64,000 bases of DNA from Cryptomeria japonica (taxonomy: Eukaryota > Streptophyta > Pinopsida > Cupressales > Cupressaceae). A program made the position numbers and the translations under genes. Positions within the stretch are counted from its first letter, which is position 1; each line of letters begins with the position of its first letter. Below are positions 35,467-48,115 of the stretch, in pieces. The stretch spans positions 314,982,541 through 315,046,540 of the forward strand of contig NC_081405.1 in NCBI RefSeq assembly GCF_030272615.1, in the 5' to 3' direction. Below the pieces are notes generated by a model, which was not told where the DNA came from, did not search any database, and saw nothing but the letters and a program-made list of their open reading frames with translations.

Positions 35467-37379
35467 GTCGAGAGCAAGCTTACTGTGGTTGTGGTTTGAT
35501 TTTGCATTATGTGTGCATTCAACTAAAGTTAGTAGTGACACGCATCAGATATTGGCTAAATCCTTTATCGTTTGCTGACTTAGAGGCGGCTATTGTAATC
35601 AAATTTCATGGACACACAGAGATATTTAGGATTTACTATATATTGCACCATGCGAAGCAAAGCCAGGGGTGAATAATGTAACATGCTTGAGGTCAGATAG
35701 AGAGATATATGAGTATTAATGATACCATAAGTGTTTAGCCATTAGTTATTGCATTTAGCTAGATAATTTATAGTAACACTTGATAAGATGAAAGATAATG
35801 TATTGGACAATGTATTAACATATAAAAGCTGATTAGAGAAATCTTATTGGAAGGAATTTTTTTATTTTTTTTGTTTTTGTTGTTTGTGTTAATCATGAGA
35901 GTATAAATGTTAGAGAATGATTATGAGTTGAATTTACTATTTTGTTGGGACTCTTAATTATTAGTTCCTAGTTTAAAATGATTGTTTTTCTTTTACTCAA
36001 TCTAAATATAAAAAATGACAAAAAAATTAGTTATGTTATTAATTTACATATTTATTATTCTTGATTATAGGTTTGTTGATAGAAGAACCAAATATTGAAT
36101 TATTTAGATTATTTTTCCTATTATCATATCTTTTGTTTTTGCTAAATTCATTAGCATATATCTTACTACAAGTGACCTTAGTAACATAACCGTTTTAGAA
36201 CTCAACCTTAAAAAAGACTTTATATAACCATTTTTACATGATGTCATTATTAGTGTTTACATCTTACATGGCAAGAGATTACTAAACTTAAACAATTAAT
36301 TTATGTAGGTGATTTCTTGCATTAATATGCAAAGATGCTATGCATATCATTATGCTTTATCTTATGTACTTACATGTTTATCTAATTATATAATCTATTG
36401 GATTAGTAAATTATATTATTTTGGAATATGTATTGGATGCATCTTTCTATTATTTACACGATATTATCATTGATATTTCTTACATTTGTATGGAATAAAT
36501 TGGGATAAATCATAGAAACTATTGATATTTTTTTCATTTGATTCTAGTGATACGTTTATAGTATTATGATTATTTTATCACAACTAATAAATTTTCGTTA
36601 CCAAAAGTTACATATACAATATGTTTCCACATAATGATGTGAAATGTCTATAGAGTAAGATCTTGTTTTGTGTAGTTGGAGTTGTGATGCATGTTATTTT
36701 ATTAGTTAAAATCATTACCAATATTTATAGTAAGTGAATTGTCTTAATCTTCCCCTCTTTACCTTTTATTTTTTTGGATAGGGCCTTTCTTCAGGCAATT
36801 TCTAGTTAGTGCTTATTTTGAAAATGGGGTGGGTGATACTTATTATGTGTTCTGTTGTATTTTGTGATTCTTAGATACAAAACTAATTATGTATAGAATT
36901 CCAAAATAATCTATATGATTTTAGTAGATTCATATTCTTTTGAAGATTTGAAAAAATAATTAATTTCTATACTAATTACTTATTTGAATTTTCTATATAT
37001 CTAAATAACTAATTGAAATGTAAATCAAGTTGCAGACAAAGCATAATAATAAAAATGATACACCCATATCATTTTCCCCTTATCTTAAACCGGATTTAAT
37101 TAAAATATATTTTATACATTAACTAATCTACAAATAACATGATCTAACATGAATTTAAGTTATAACATCATCCTACCCTACTTTGATCATCACTCATTCT
37201 TAAAGATTGATCTTCCTCTTTATATATCTTTGTCATTGACCTTTATCAAATTAATGGATGAAGACTTGCCACTATCAATTTTATCGTTACAAATCTAGAC
37301 AGAGAAAATTTTAACTCCAAATTTTACATCTAACAATAATGAGTTGAGATAATATACACGTGTATTTTGCAACGATGCA
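35467..37379. other. Spacer between the chitinase and its relic, copy A
   Basis: Collinear with about 49195-51160 of copy B, AT-rich, without a gene. The open frame at 35427-35672 is not supported in copy B. Confidence 0.5.
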
Positions 37380-37600
37380 ATTCGTTGAGATAATGGATTG
37401 AATGGATCCAGAAGGGGCAGGGACAGAAGGCGAAGGCGTAGGATTAGAAGTAGGTGGGTCGTGCTGACAACAAGCTTGCGTTGTTCCGCAGTAGCAAACC
37501 TCAATTGTATATCTCCTACAAATATCAACTTAACTATCATTAACGCTAAAATCCATGTATATGTAGCTTTCAATGTCAAGGTCTGAGCATTCAAATTCAC
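37380..37600 (-). pseudogene. Truncated chitinase exon-1 relic, copy A
   Basis: The minus strand holds the signal-peptide coding part (ATYTWILALMIVKLIFVGDI matches [20 protein letters not shown] of the gene). It then jumps over most of the hevein domain to the hinge and the IESII start of the GH19 domain, and stops. The same internal deletion is found at 51160-51383, so it predates the block duplication. Confidence 0.8.
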
Positions 37601-38600
37601 GGGGTGTGATAAGCAGAAACTTCCTAAATGACAAATGACGAACCATTGACCAAATGAAAGGCGCCACTCAAATTACATCTATAAAATTCATCGCGTGCCT
37701 AGTTGTAAAAGGCAAAATTGCTTACCTACGTTTTAGACTATTTACATTTAAATGTAATAATAAATGTATTTATGTAGTATATTTTAGATTAAAAAAATTT
37801 ACAATAATGTGTTAAGTAGTATATTTTAGATATGGTTTGTTCAAAGTTGTAAAGTTCGTGTAAATAGGTTTCTAACTAAGAAGAATGAGATCCACACAAT
37901 TTAAATAAATTTTTAAAGATGTTTTTATGTATGATGATTCTTTAATAAAGTTTAAAATTGAGAATAATTTTAGTTGACAATAATATGTCAAATCAATCTC
38001 TCAAGTTACTATTCAAATATACATGTTACATTTAAGACCACACACATTAAGTATAGATAAAGTTTGCATGAACAAAGATGAACCACCAATTCTTAGTTAG
38101 AAATTTTGGTTTCCAATTCCTTCTATTGAAGTTGAAACACCATCTATAGAGGTGAAAAAAAAAGAGTTAGAGAATTAGAAAATCCAAAGAGAAAAAGGTA
38201 CGGGGATAGGTGGAAACTTAAAGTTTACAAAATTGTGCAGGGATTAATAGTTTTTATTGTAGATTTTAAAAACCAAAAAAATGTCAAATTGTAAAAGGTA
38301 ACGCTGAATTGAAATGTGAAGATGAGTGAGAGATTGGAGAATGGAATTTAGACAAAGGGAAATATTGAGAGGCAAGAGATGTGAAGAGGCATGTGGAAGA
38401 ATAAAGAAGACAAGAAAAAGAATAGAGAATGTAGGTGTAGAAGATAAAGAGTACATAGGGTAGGAGTGAGTGTGCATGCAAGATAGAGGAGGAAGTTGCC
38501 CAGGTAAGGAAAGTATGAAATAAAGAGGGAGTGTTTTCTTAGAGAAAAACACACCTACCCAATGGAAATAAAGAAGTTGAATTTGCAAAGTGTAATGGGT

Positions 38601-40918
38601 GAAAAATTAGGGTTTACACCATAGGAGAATCAAAATTGCTAATTTTTGCTTAGTGATCTATTACATTCAAAAGAGGGTTGAATCCAATAGATTTAGTCAC
38701 AAACAAGCAATGATAAGGATTGAAAATAGTAATTGGATTCAAGGGGTTGATTTGTCCCCCCTATTTTGTGAGTTGAATTGCTGAAATTAGGGCAAAGTCT
38801 TGAAAATAAAGATACAAACACATACACAATGAGATACAGATTCGGGACTGAGACACACACCTAGATATGAGAATTATAAGAAGATTTGAATCCGGTCCTC
38901 AAAAAAGCTCCAACAATGTCAGGACTTAAATGCCCATCATTCTGATCCTCTACAGTTTTTGCACACCAAAAGGGGTTGATACGTCTCTATAAATAATTTT
39001 GATTATGGAGATCATAGCTTCATACCCATTTCCTACACACAAAAACAAGGGGAAATAGGTTCGAAACAGGGGCTTGCCTAGTCAAACCCTGGTTTAGGAA
39101 TGAACCTTGATTGAAATATTGCAAATACTGAAATAAATAATGGAAGGATATACCTCAGATCTACAATGACTGATAATGATGTTTTTCTTCTTTAATGTAA
39201 TCATGCATATGTTGTATGAAATGACATGCACATGACAAAAACCTAATCACACAAATCCTTGCATATGAAAGATTTAATGTTGCTCCAAAATTGACAAATG
39301 AAGAATGCAGCCTTGAAGGCCTCTAGAGATGGTTGATGGTGAATAATTCAATGCTTGAATGCTTGATTATAAATTTTCCCTTCTCTTATGATCTATGTAT
39401 CATGTATCTATATCCAAATCGGAGGGGAAAGCATATGTGCTCATCAAAAAACATGCTAATTTTCTGACATGAGCCAACACGGAGAGAGATTTCTTGCTCA
39501 AATTTGATAATGCAAAAAGGATTCAAAATGGGGCCCAAGTAAGGAGGACCAAAGCATGGCGCCTTGGTCCTAGTGATGACCAAAGTGCCACACCCTAGTC
39601 CTACCCTATTTTAGGACCAAACTAAAGGGGCAATATGATGTATAAAATAAAGATATGGCCATTTTTGCATGATGCAAGCATAATCAGGTCTCAGTTAAGT
39701 GTGGGGAGATGAACACTAAGGTTGGGGACCAAAATGTGGACTAAATTTTAAGTGAGTACAATTTAGGATGCTACATTTAGCCCCCACTTTAGAAGAAGTG
39801 TGAGCTTATGTATATAATCATGGTAAAGTAGACAAAAGAGAGATGAAGAATAAGAGGAATGAGGAGAAAAATCACAAGGAGTATAAGACATCACTAATTT
39901 TGAGGAACCAAGAACCCAATAATAGGATCTTAACTCACTCAATCATATGCAAGGGGACACAAAACAAGACAAAAACAAAAAACAAAACCAAAAAAAAAGA
40001 CAAACAAAGGAAAAACACACAAAAAGAAACACAACAAAAGATAAAAGACCAAAGACAAGACCTCAAGTCAACTAGTCGAAGAGACCTCAATATATGAAAA
40101 TGTTGCAACAACTAATATCACTCTTGTAAAATTCCATCTGACTAACACAAGCGACCACATAAAAGAAAAAAGTACACATCATCCATGAACTATCAATAGC
40201 AAAGATATGAGTTTGTGTGAGGAAGGAAAGAGAGAGCATGGATACACACCGAATGTGCCTTTCTATATGATCCATGAGAAGAATGATGAGAAAGAACATG
40301 GATACCTTTCTCCTAGATATTTTTATCTAGGTGATCCATGTTGGGTAGGAGAGTAGAAATAGTCTAGCCATTTTTAGCTAGTTCCACTCATCCTCGTGCG
40401 TGTGTGCAGGTGATGTCTGGTTTTAAGTATATAGGACCACGTACAATAATGTGACTCAACTTATTTAAGACATGTAATGTGAATGCAAATGCCGAGTGGT
40501 GAATATATAAATGGCAAGGGGTGAATGTGTGGCTTTGAGAACATCTCACTCTAGAAGTTTCCTCTAGTTCTGAGAATGTGTAGCCTCAATTGAAATAGAT
40601 AAATGCCAAGGGGTGAATGTGTAATCTCACAAGTTACTATTCAACTATTGCTTTCATAATTATGTTTTCATCAAATCTCTCAACTTGTCAATGCTAGCCT
40701 TTTACTCTGATATATTGCTTACAAAATCCACCATCATTATTTTGGTCTATGAAATTCATCATGGGAGACATATGTGGTACTAGGAAATTAGTTTCATGAA
40801 ATTTTTGAGAAAATAGAAGAGAGCTAACTACAATGAAAGAAACCAAAAAGTTTAAATTTATATTTCTCAGGTTTATTTTTTATACTTAGATGTTTTTCAT
40901 ATCTAGTGTTTCCATCAA
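38601..40918. other. Spacer between copies A and B
   Basis: I recognise no gene. A candidate LTR-internal motif (TACATTTAGCCCCCACTTTAG) is near 39770. An A-rich, AAAC-rich tract lies at 39950-40040. A short repeat (AAATGxCAAGGGGTGAATGTGT) occurs at about 40511 and 40600. Open frames on either strand have low-complexity translations. Confidence 0.4.
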
Positions 40919-40934
40919 TACCAAAGGGGGAGTT
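40919..40934 (+). other. Polypurine tract
   Basis: ACCAAAGGGGGAGTT directly before the LTR at 40935, the mirror orientation of the tract in the 9-kb element. Confidence 0.6.
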
Positions 40935-42158
40935 TGTTCGCCATTTGGTGGAATTGATTATGTGTTGCATTGATTTTTTGTCATTGTTGTCAACACTAGC
41001 TATTTAGATGCTTTACCACCACCATTCTGGCCTCGGTAGGTTGAGTAGTTTTTGGTTAACCTAGATCTGACATGATCCAGTTGACTCCAGTATAATTTGG
41101 TGATGGAATTGACTTGTTCATAATGCTTATACTCATATTTGGTCAGTTAGTTTTCATCTAGTGATTGGATGCTATCTTTCTTACTATGAAGATTGGTTTC
41201 TGGTTCTGGCGAGGGTTTCACCAACAGAGATTTTGGTGGAGGTCTTTGATGCATTGCATCATTGGTGTTGGTGCAGCTTCTGATGGAGTTTAAGGATGTT
41301 GTTGGCGATCATGTTTGAGACTTGGCATTTGGAGATCATTGTTGAAGCGTGTGGACCTATACTTGGTCCTGGTTGACCTAGGTTATGGACCGGCATTACT
41401 GTAACGTGTGGATAGGACCTATTTTTGTATTTTTGGGATGTCTTATGTGTTGGATATTATTTGTTTTGGTCTAAGATCGACATGGTTTTTAATTATTTAA
41501 TTGGTTTATTGTCTGGTGGTTGACCTGATTGTTTATGGTTGAGGGTTTGTATATAAGATGTATGATCTCATTGTAGATTGTCATGGTTATTGTAAGAGGT
41601 CATGGTCAAGTAATGTAATGTGCAAATAATGTAATATCACTCAAGCAGAGGAGTTGGTCGATCATTGGAGATCGAATTGGGTTTGTGTAAGAGGATTTAG
41701 TCCTTCTGTATTGAGCTTAACCAAAATTGTACTCTGGCATAGGAGATGCTATCTTTTGTAGTTCAACACTTCTCCAGATTGTAGTCGGGATTTCTATGTA
41801 GTCAATGAGACTCCTTTTGTGATGATTAGTGTGCTCTAGGTTGTTGGCCTTCTTGCAAGTGCAAGTGCCTTCATTGTAATTCAGATACTTACTCTAGAAG
41901 TATTATTTGATTGTGGGTAGGCTTCCCATCATGGTTTTTCCCTTTATCATGTTTTCCACATACAAATCTTGGTGTTGTGTGGATGGATTTTATTCTGTGA
42001 TTATTGTTTATGCTTAATTGGATTAACTATTATTTCGGTATTATTATTTTGGCTTCCAATATTGTTGTTTTAAATTTCTAATGCCTCCGGTAATCTGTGA
42101 CAACTAATTTACCTCCCCCCCCTCTCAATTGTCTTCCGGTTATCTGAACTGTTTAACA
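40935..42158 (+). mobile_element. Sirevirus-like 3' LTR (plus strand), element truncated
   Basis: This 1224-bp segment starts TGTTCGCCATTTGG and ends CTGTTTAACA (TGTT/AACA inverted ends) behind a clear polypurine tract. A run of C then TCTCAATTG lies about 35 bp before the end, the same feature as the G-tract near the ends of the other two long LTRs. No pol sequence precedes it, so the body of the element is lost. GAGTT before and AGTTT after do not match, so it is not a solo LTR. Confidence 0.6.
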
Positions 42159-42165
42159 AGTTTCA

Positions 42166-43416
42166 TGACAACATGTGGATGAGGCATATATTAAATTTAC
42201 TAGTCAATCACATGAAAATATTGTCTACAAGTTTTGAAGACATCAATTAGGTCATCTGTAAATGAAGTGTGTAGTGTATTTCCATTTAGCCATAAAGAGA
42301 ATATGTCAATAGAGGTAACATGTTCCAATTCAAAATAAGATTCAAATGGGCCCAAAAAATTCTCAATGCAACCTCTCAAAGTGGTATTAACACAAAGAAA
42401 CATGGTAAAATTAGGAAAACCATGTCTTGTCTCCTCATTAACCATTAGTCACTCAAAGAAACATTACAGGACAACATGTTGTACTAAAAACATGGAGAAA
42501 ATTCATGTGCATCAAACCTTGAGCATTTATGAGACATGTGGATATTCTACATAGTCTCATACAATTGAAATACACATCCTTTTACTAGCGCTAGTACATA
42601 ACCACTTGTTTAGATGAAAACAAAGAATAGTAGTTCAATTATTTCCCTTTAACATTATGAAAACTAAACCTGCACTTGATCAAATCATCTGGAACTTGAG
42701 CAGAACCTATCTTAGACATCCTTGATCACAGTCCTTAAAATTTTGTGACCATGACATTTAGTATGGTGAAATGTGGAGCATTTTGGATTGATCTCTGTGT
42801 CCCTGTACTTCACCTTACACAGTCTGGTACATAGTCATTTCTAACATCATCTATGGAAAGGATTTCAAATGACTTGAAACTTTGTATATAACTTATTTTT
42901 ATCTCTACAAACTTAACCTCTAAAAAATAAGGTAATATCTTTCTATGTGAAATAATACAAACCAAATTACTATGTCCCTGCCATAGGTGATAAAATGTTA
43001 ATTCCTTAGAAAATAATTTTGCAACTTACTATTGTATATCACAAAAAAATAATAGTAGATCATTGTAAATCACTTCATATATGTGTACACACTACAACAT
43101 CTTTCTCTAACATCAAAATTGACTATATATAATATAGAAATCATCAAAACATTGATTCATAAAAGAGATATTGATACATAATATGGCTTTTAGAAGATAA
43201 GGTACAACTATGTGTAGTTAATATTTAATCATTTTCTTCCACATCACTACAATGCTAAATCATCATCTCCCTCATTATTGCAAGGCTAAACTGCACTATG
43301 ATAACATGTAAATAGCATACATTTACACTTGTATCCCCCTTATTCATACTAGAGTATTTGTGTAGATGCATAATAGTTTGAAATAAATGACAACATACTA
43401 CTCCAAATCTGTAACA
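42166..43416 (-). mobile_element. Old Sirevirus-like LTR, truncated copy B
   Basis: Matches the right two-thirds of 22419-24204 and ends CAAATCTGTAACA. The part with the G-tract is missing at the block border. Minus-strand purine tracts follow (CAATGACAAAGGGGGAGA at 43417-43434, then near 43466, 43530 and 43557). Confidence 0.55.
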
Positions 43417-43771
43417 ATCTCCCCCTTTGTCATTGACGACAACACTAATCACAAAATGTATTCTCTCCTCCTTTGACATCAAGGCAAAGAGTAAGAAGTC
43501 TTCATTTGAATTTGGAACAAAAACATGCTCCCCTTGATAGTAGAAATCCACTACCTACTCCCCTTGATAGGTAGTCTTGGTTACCTCAAAAAATAATGTA
43601 GCAAAAGGTTTTTCAACACTAGTGATATGCACATAGTGCCTTAATAAAAACCAAGATGGCACTATTTAACTTACTCTTATTCTTACCATATCTATATGAT
43701 AACAAAATTATCCCATTTGTACAATAATGCGTCTAATTAATTGAGAGGTAGAATGTTCTTGAATATTACCT

Positions 43772-44330
43772 TTAACTAGGCAAGATTAGTATCCTAGTGC
43801 ACCTTTGCAAAGGTATTTGACATTTAGCTTGAGCATGTAATTCTTTAGCTTCTTCCACTATAGCAGGCATCTTAATCTTTTGATCAACATTTTCTAATTC
43901 ATACAAAATACTAATTATAGATCGCAACCTCAAACTCACAACTCCCCTAAGATTACTAATTTGTCTTTTGATTTGTTCCTTTTGGTCTATAAGTCGCCTC
44001 AACTAAGAGTGTATATTTTGTAGTTGTGCCCTTGTATCACCATCATTATCCTTTACTCAATCCTAAATGTTGGTCATTTGAACTATCTATGACTCAAGAG
44101 AGTTAATTTGATACTTTATGTCTTTTGAAAATATTGGTCACTTCAAACAAAATTTGTATAGTGTAATGGCATCCTCTAAACATTTCTAAAGACTTTTCTT
44201 TTTTTCTTATAGTTCATTGTGTGGATTAGCGGATTTGTCAAAAGTATTAGCCATCCTTTATTGTTTATTATTTATTATATTCAATACATTTTTATATGGC
44301 TTATAGGCTATTACCATTGACAATTTCCAT
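43772..44330 (-). pseudogene. Coiled-coil ORF remnant (env-like position), copy B
   Basis: Counterpart of 24580-25127. The piece at 44002-43772 keeps DQKEQIKRQISNLRGVVSLR and YELENVDQKIK in frame. The upstream part is broken. Same interpretation and limits as in copy A. Confidence 0.45.
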
Positions 44331-44869
44331 ATGCTTATTATGTGCTAGGAGATGTTATCACTTTTTATTACATTTGATTCCTTGCATCTTTTTTATGAGG
44401 CAAATTAGGTGAAATCATGTATATTACTAATATATTTACATGAGTTTCATTCTAATGATATAATTTTTACAGTATGATCATTTTATGACACACAATAAAT
44501 CTTCCTTACCAAATCTTTTATATATAATATATTTTGACATAGCCAAATTCCTTGTCATGAATTCTCTTGCGAGTAAAACCCTTTTTTGTGTAGCTAGAGT
44601 AATGATGTCCTTTATTTTATTGAAATCTTTTAACTTTTATTCTTTTTATGATAGATTATATTCAAGCAAATACTAGTTAGTGACTATTTATAAATATGAT
44701 AGATGGTGTTAATTGCATGGATTTTCTTGATTTTCTAGGTTACCAATGTAAAACACATTATATGGGGAATTCCAAAATAATCTACATACTTTTAGTAGAT
44801 TCATATCCTTTTAAAGGTTTGATGAATATTTTATCTATATCTTAACTACTTGTTGCAATACTCCATCCA

Positions 44870-46785
44870 TCTACCTAGTTAGTTGCAATGCTAACCAAAG
44901 TGGGACAAAAATATAATACTACAAATTGTTCTGATTAGATAAAACTAGGAGAGGCTTGAATTGGTCAAAACCAACACACAGACACACAAAAGGGAGAAAT
45001 CACAAGTAGGGAGACCACTAAAACCACAAAACCAAGAAAGGACAGACCCTTTTTTTTTAAAAAACTTTTGGTCAAAACATCAAATCAATAAGAACAAGGG
45101 TCTCGACCCAACAAAATTACATAATCAAAACATAGGGGTCTAGGAACGAACCTTGAACCATCTTCTTGAAAAAACCCTTAGTTCTAGAGCCAAAGCCCCC
45201 AAGGAAACAGTCAACAAGAAGCAGATTTTGAAAGGCTTCATACAAACTTTTATCAATAAGACTACCTTGAACAAAGGCCTCCTCAAGCGAGGAAGGAAAC
45301 TACAAAGAACACAAGGAACCCATAAACCTTGTGTATATAAAATCACCTATAAAAATCCCTACATACAACAAATCATGGACCACCACAATAGGTCCATTAA
45401 AAGAAGTACCATTAACCATAGTGACCCTTAAAAACACAACAACTAGTACAACTTATATAGGCACATTGTCAACAGAGGAACAAGCAAGATATTCCTCAAG
45501 GGGACCACCTTGCACACTTAGGAGGGATCCCTTACTTCAGCCCCCACCTCAATAGGAGTAGTTATAATAGCAAACTTAGCAACCTTACAATAGTAAGCCA
45601 AATGCTTAACATGAAAATAGACCTCATCACAACCCTCCATACAGCCATCACAATCACTAGTAAAATCTCTACAAGGGGGAAGAATATCTAAACCCTTAGC
45701 CAAAATAGAGGAAACAAAATCTAAAAAACAAAGAAAATAACCCCCAAAGAGAGCACCCAAATTCAAAAGGAAGAACAACAAAACAAGAGGAAACCCCACA
45801 CATTGAGCTCCTCCACATTAAATGACTTCAAAAATTGAATCTGAAAAGAACATAATAGGTAGGACATAGAGGAGAACTTCTACCATCATCTAGGGAAGTA
45901 GTCATAAAAGCCCATGAGGATTTAGGCCAAACCCTAGGTATCCACTAATCCACTAAAGTAATTAATGCAATGAAAGAGCACCACACATCAAAACCAAGTC
46001 AAGCATTGACACAAATCCTTGAAGAGAACTTAGCCCACATGAAACTAGAACCACGACAAAAAGAAATTTGAGATCCCACAACCACAAAGGGGAACACCAT
46101 GACAATCCCCCAAATTGGAGCAACGCACATAATGAGTAACATCTACCTGCACCAAAGAGAAAAGAAGCTCCCCACAATAGAAACAGGGTAAACGCCATCA
46201 TGATCCCTTAAAGAACACTCAACACATAGGCAAGAAGGGGTTTTCTCCCTATCCACACTATCCAATGACCCATAAAAGCTTATACATAGGAGAACCCTCT
46301 TAGGAATAGTCATGCAATCGATAGGGGTCCCAACTAAAACCTTCCAACTATAAACACTTTTGCATCAAGAACCACAATAAAAGATAGGAAGAGATACAAC
46401 ACCTACAATAGGGGACGCTATGAAAACCCTCCAAAATAGAGAAAGGAACATGCAGAGGAATACCTCCCCATATAGTAGAGAGAGGAAACATAGATCAGAA
46501 GCCAAACGCCCTTCCAACCTAGGGAACTTGGGCGAAGATAGGGTCAAAACAACCAAAACGAAGAGCCCACAATAGATGACCCACCAACAAATAATGCCAA
46601 CCGGATGAGATCTATTAAACCCCTCCACCAAAACCCCACAGGAGGATAGGGAAAGAACAAGCAACCAAGGGCCATCGCCATTATCCATGCCATCATCATC
46701 CCCCTCCTCTGCTTCCTTTGCAATTTCTCCTTCTCCTAAAACCTTCACTCCACTCTTCCCTCTCATCTCTTCTTTCTAAATAAAG
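44870..46785 (-). repeat. Unclassified repeat block, copy B
   Basis: Counterpart of 25690-27590. It begins on the minus strand at 46766 with MRGKSGVKVLGEGEIAKE and ends near 44880. Frames are broken in different places from copy A, so neither copy is coding. Confidence 0.35.
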
Positions 46786-48115
46786 ATTTATAGTCATAGT
46801 CCAAATTGTTTATCCATAAAAAAATTTCTTATTTTTGGTTTGAATTGATTAGATTTTATGTAATACTAATCACAAGAGATTTATTTTTGTACATGAATTT
46901 AGATGATACCATCACCCTTTCATAATTGGAATATTAGCAATTCTAGAAATTTATCTTGATCCATAAATATATTACTCATTACCCTATATCAACATAATGT
47001 ATTAAAACTTTAGGTTTCTCACTTTCGTGGTTCCAAATATCAACATTAAAATGTTAAATTCAAACTTCAAATTTTCCACATAGGAACCAAGAGTTGACCT
47101 AGTGTATATGCATATTGGCCTCTATGATGCGTTGAATTTTTTAAAAAACATTATTCCATTTGAAACGATGCTAATAAAATTGGAGGAATTTCGAAATGTA
47201 AGGGTTATCTAGGTCAATGATCTAAAATAGGAATCAATATTTTATTATATGCTTGTGACTCACCGTATGCCTATAACATTCTTTCTTGCTATCTTTTATA
47301 ATCTTTTTACATTGCCTAAATTAGATGAAATAGGAGTATGGCTAAGGAGAACATGACCTTTACGATTTAGAAAATTACCCAAAGGTGTTTGTAAACACCA
47401 TTAATCCTTACCAAAATCGTAATTTCAAATGATGAAAGCGAGCAAATGCCACTAGATAGTTTTCTATTTATTCATTCATATGAGTAAAACTTCAAGTCGA
47501 TGTGGTAGATCAATAACACATTTGTGAATTTCGATTCCATGTGCATAGATCTAAATTAAACTAAAATGTAGACAATTTTGTCAAATTTTATGATAATTAT
47601 TTAAACAAACTCTAAAGTTGAAACATTGAAAGTAATCAATCCTAAAATTATTAAATTATTTTTCTCTCTCCAAATTTAATTCAATAATTTATTCAAATTT
47701 ATTTAGTATCAAAATTTATTGTTTATAGATGATTAACGCATTGAAGACAATTATATATTTCCTAACAAAATTTTAATTGTGACATATAAAGTCAAAATGG
47801 TCTCAAAGCTAATAATCAAGTGTACGGTCATTTCTCTTGTAGAAAGAAATGCTTAGAAGTGTAATCCATGGCAGTCTAGATAGTGCTCTTTAGTCACACC
47901 ACTACTATAATTAAAATTGCCTCCAAAGCATCCACAAAATTGCTTTCGATTCTCACATAACATGCCTCATGGGCTATATTATCTTCATAAAGTGAAGAGA
48001 CCTTAGCAGGCTACAGATGATTGCAGGTTTTCAGACATACTAGCGACCTTGTTCGTGCCCTTGTTATGCCCCACAACCTTTTATTTATAATTTATTTATG
48101 CAGAAGTTAAGAATA
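46786..48115. other. Non-coding part of copy B with the copia empty site
   Basis: No gene is seen. The single ACATT at 47623-47627 in GTTGAAACATTGAAAGTAAT is the undisturbed target of the copia element found in copy A. Confidence 0.8.

Larger units (their letters stand above)
22940..38600. repeat. Segmental duplication, copy A
   Basis: Homologous in the same order and orientation to 42166-53325. Without the 5.55-kb copia insertion it is about 10.1 kb. Landmarks in order are an LTR part, a coiled-coil ORF remnant, the 25.7-27.6 kb repeat block, a chitinase, a truncated chitinase and an AG-rich end near 38.59 kb (CCCAATGGAAATAA). A 140-bp non-coding sample (27781-27920 against 46981-47120) differs at about 14 positions by eye, roughly 10%. 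Confidence 0.9.

Noticed and set aside
38244-38588. Three overlapping minus-strand frames rich in Leu, Ser and Phe that suggest a membrane protein
   Set aside because: The matching place in copy B (52936-53211) has a different frame with indels. The pyrimidine-rich strand of an AG-rich tract explains the composition.
40930-42163. 40935-42158 as a solo LTR with target duplication
   Set aside because: The five bases on each side (GAGTT and AGTTT) do not match, and a polypurine tract precedes it, which indicates a 3' LTR of a truncated element.
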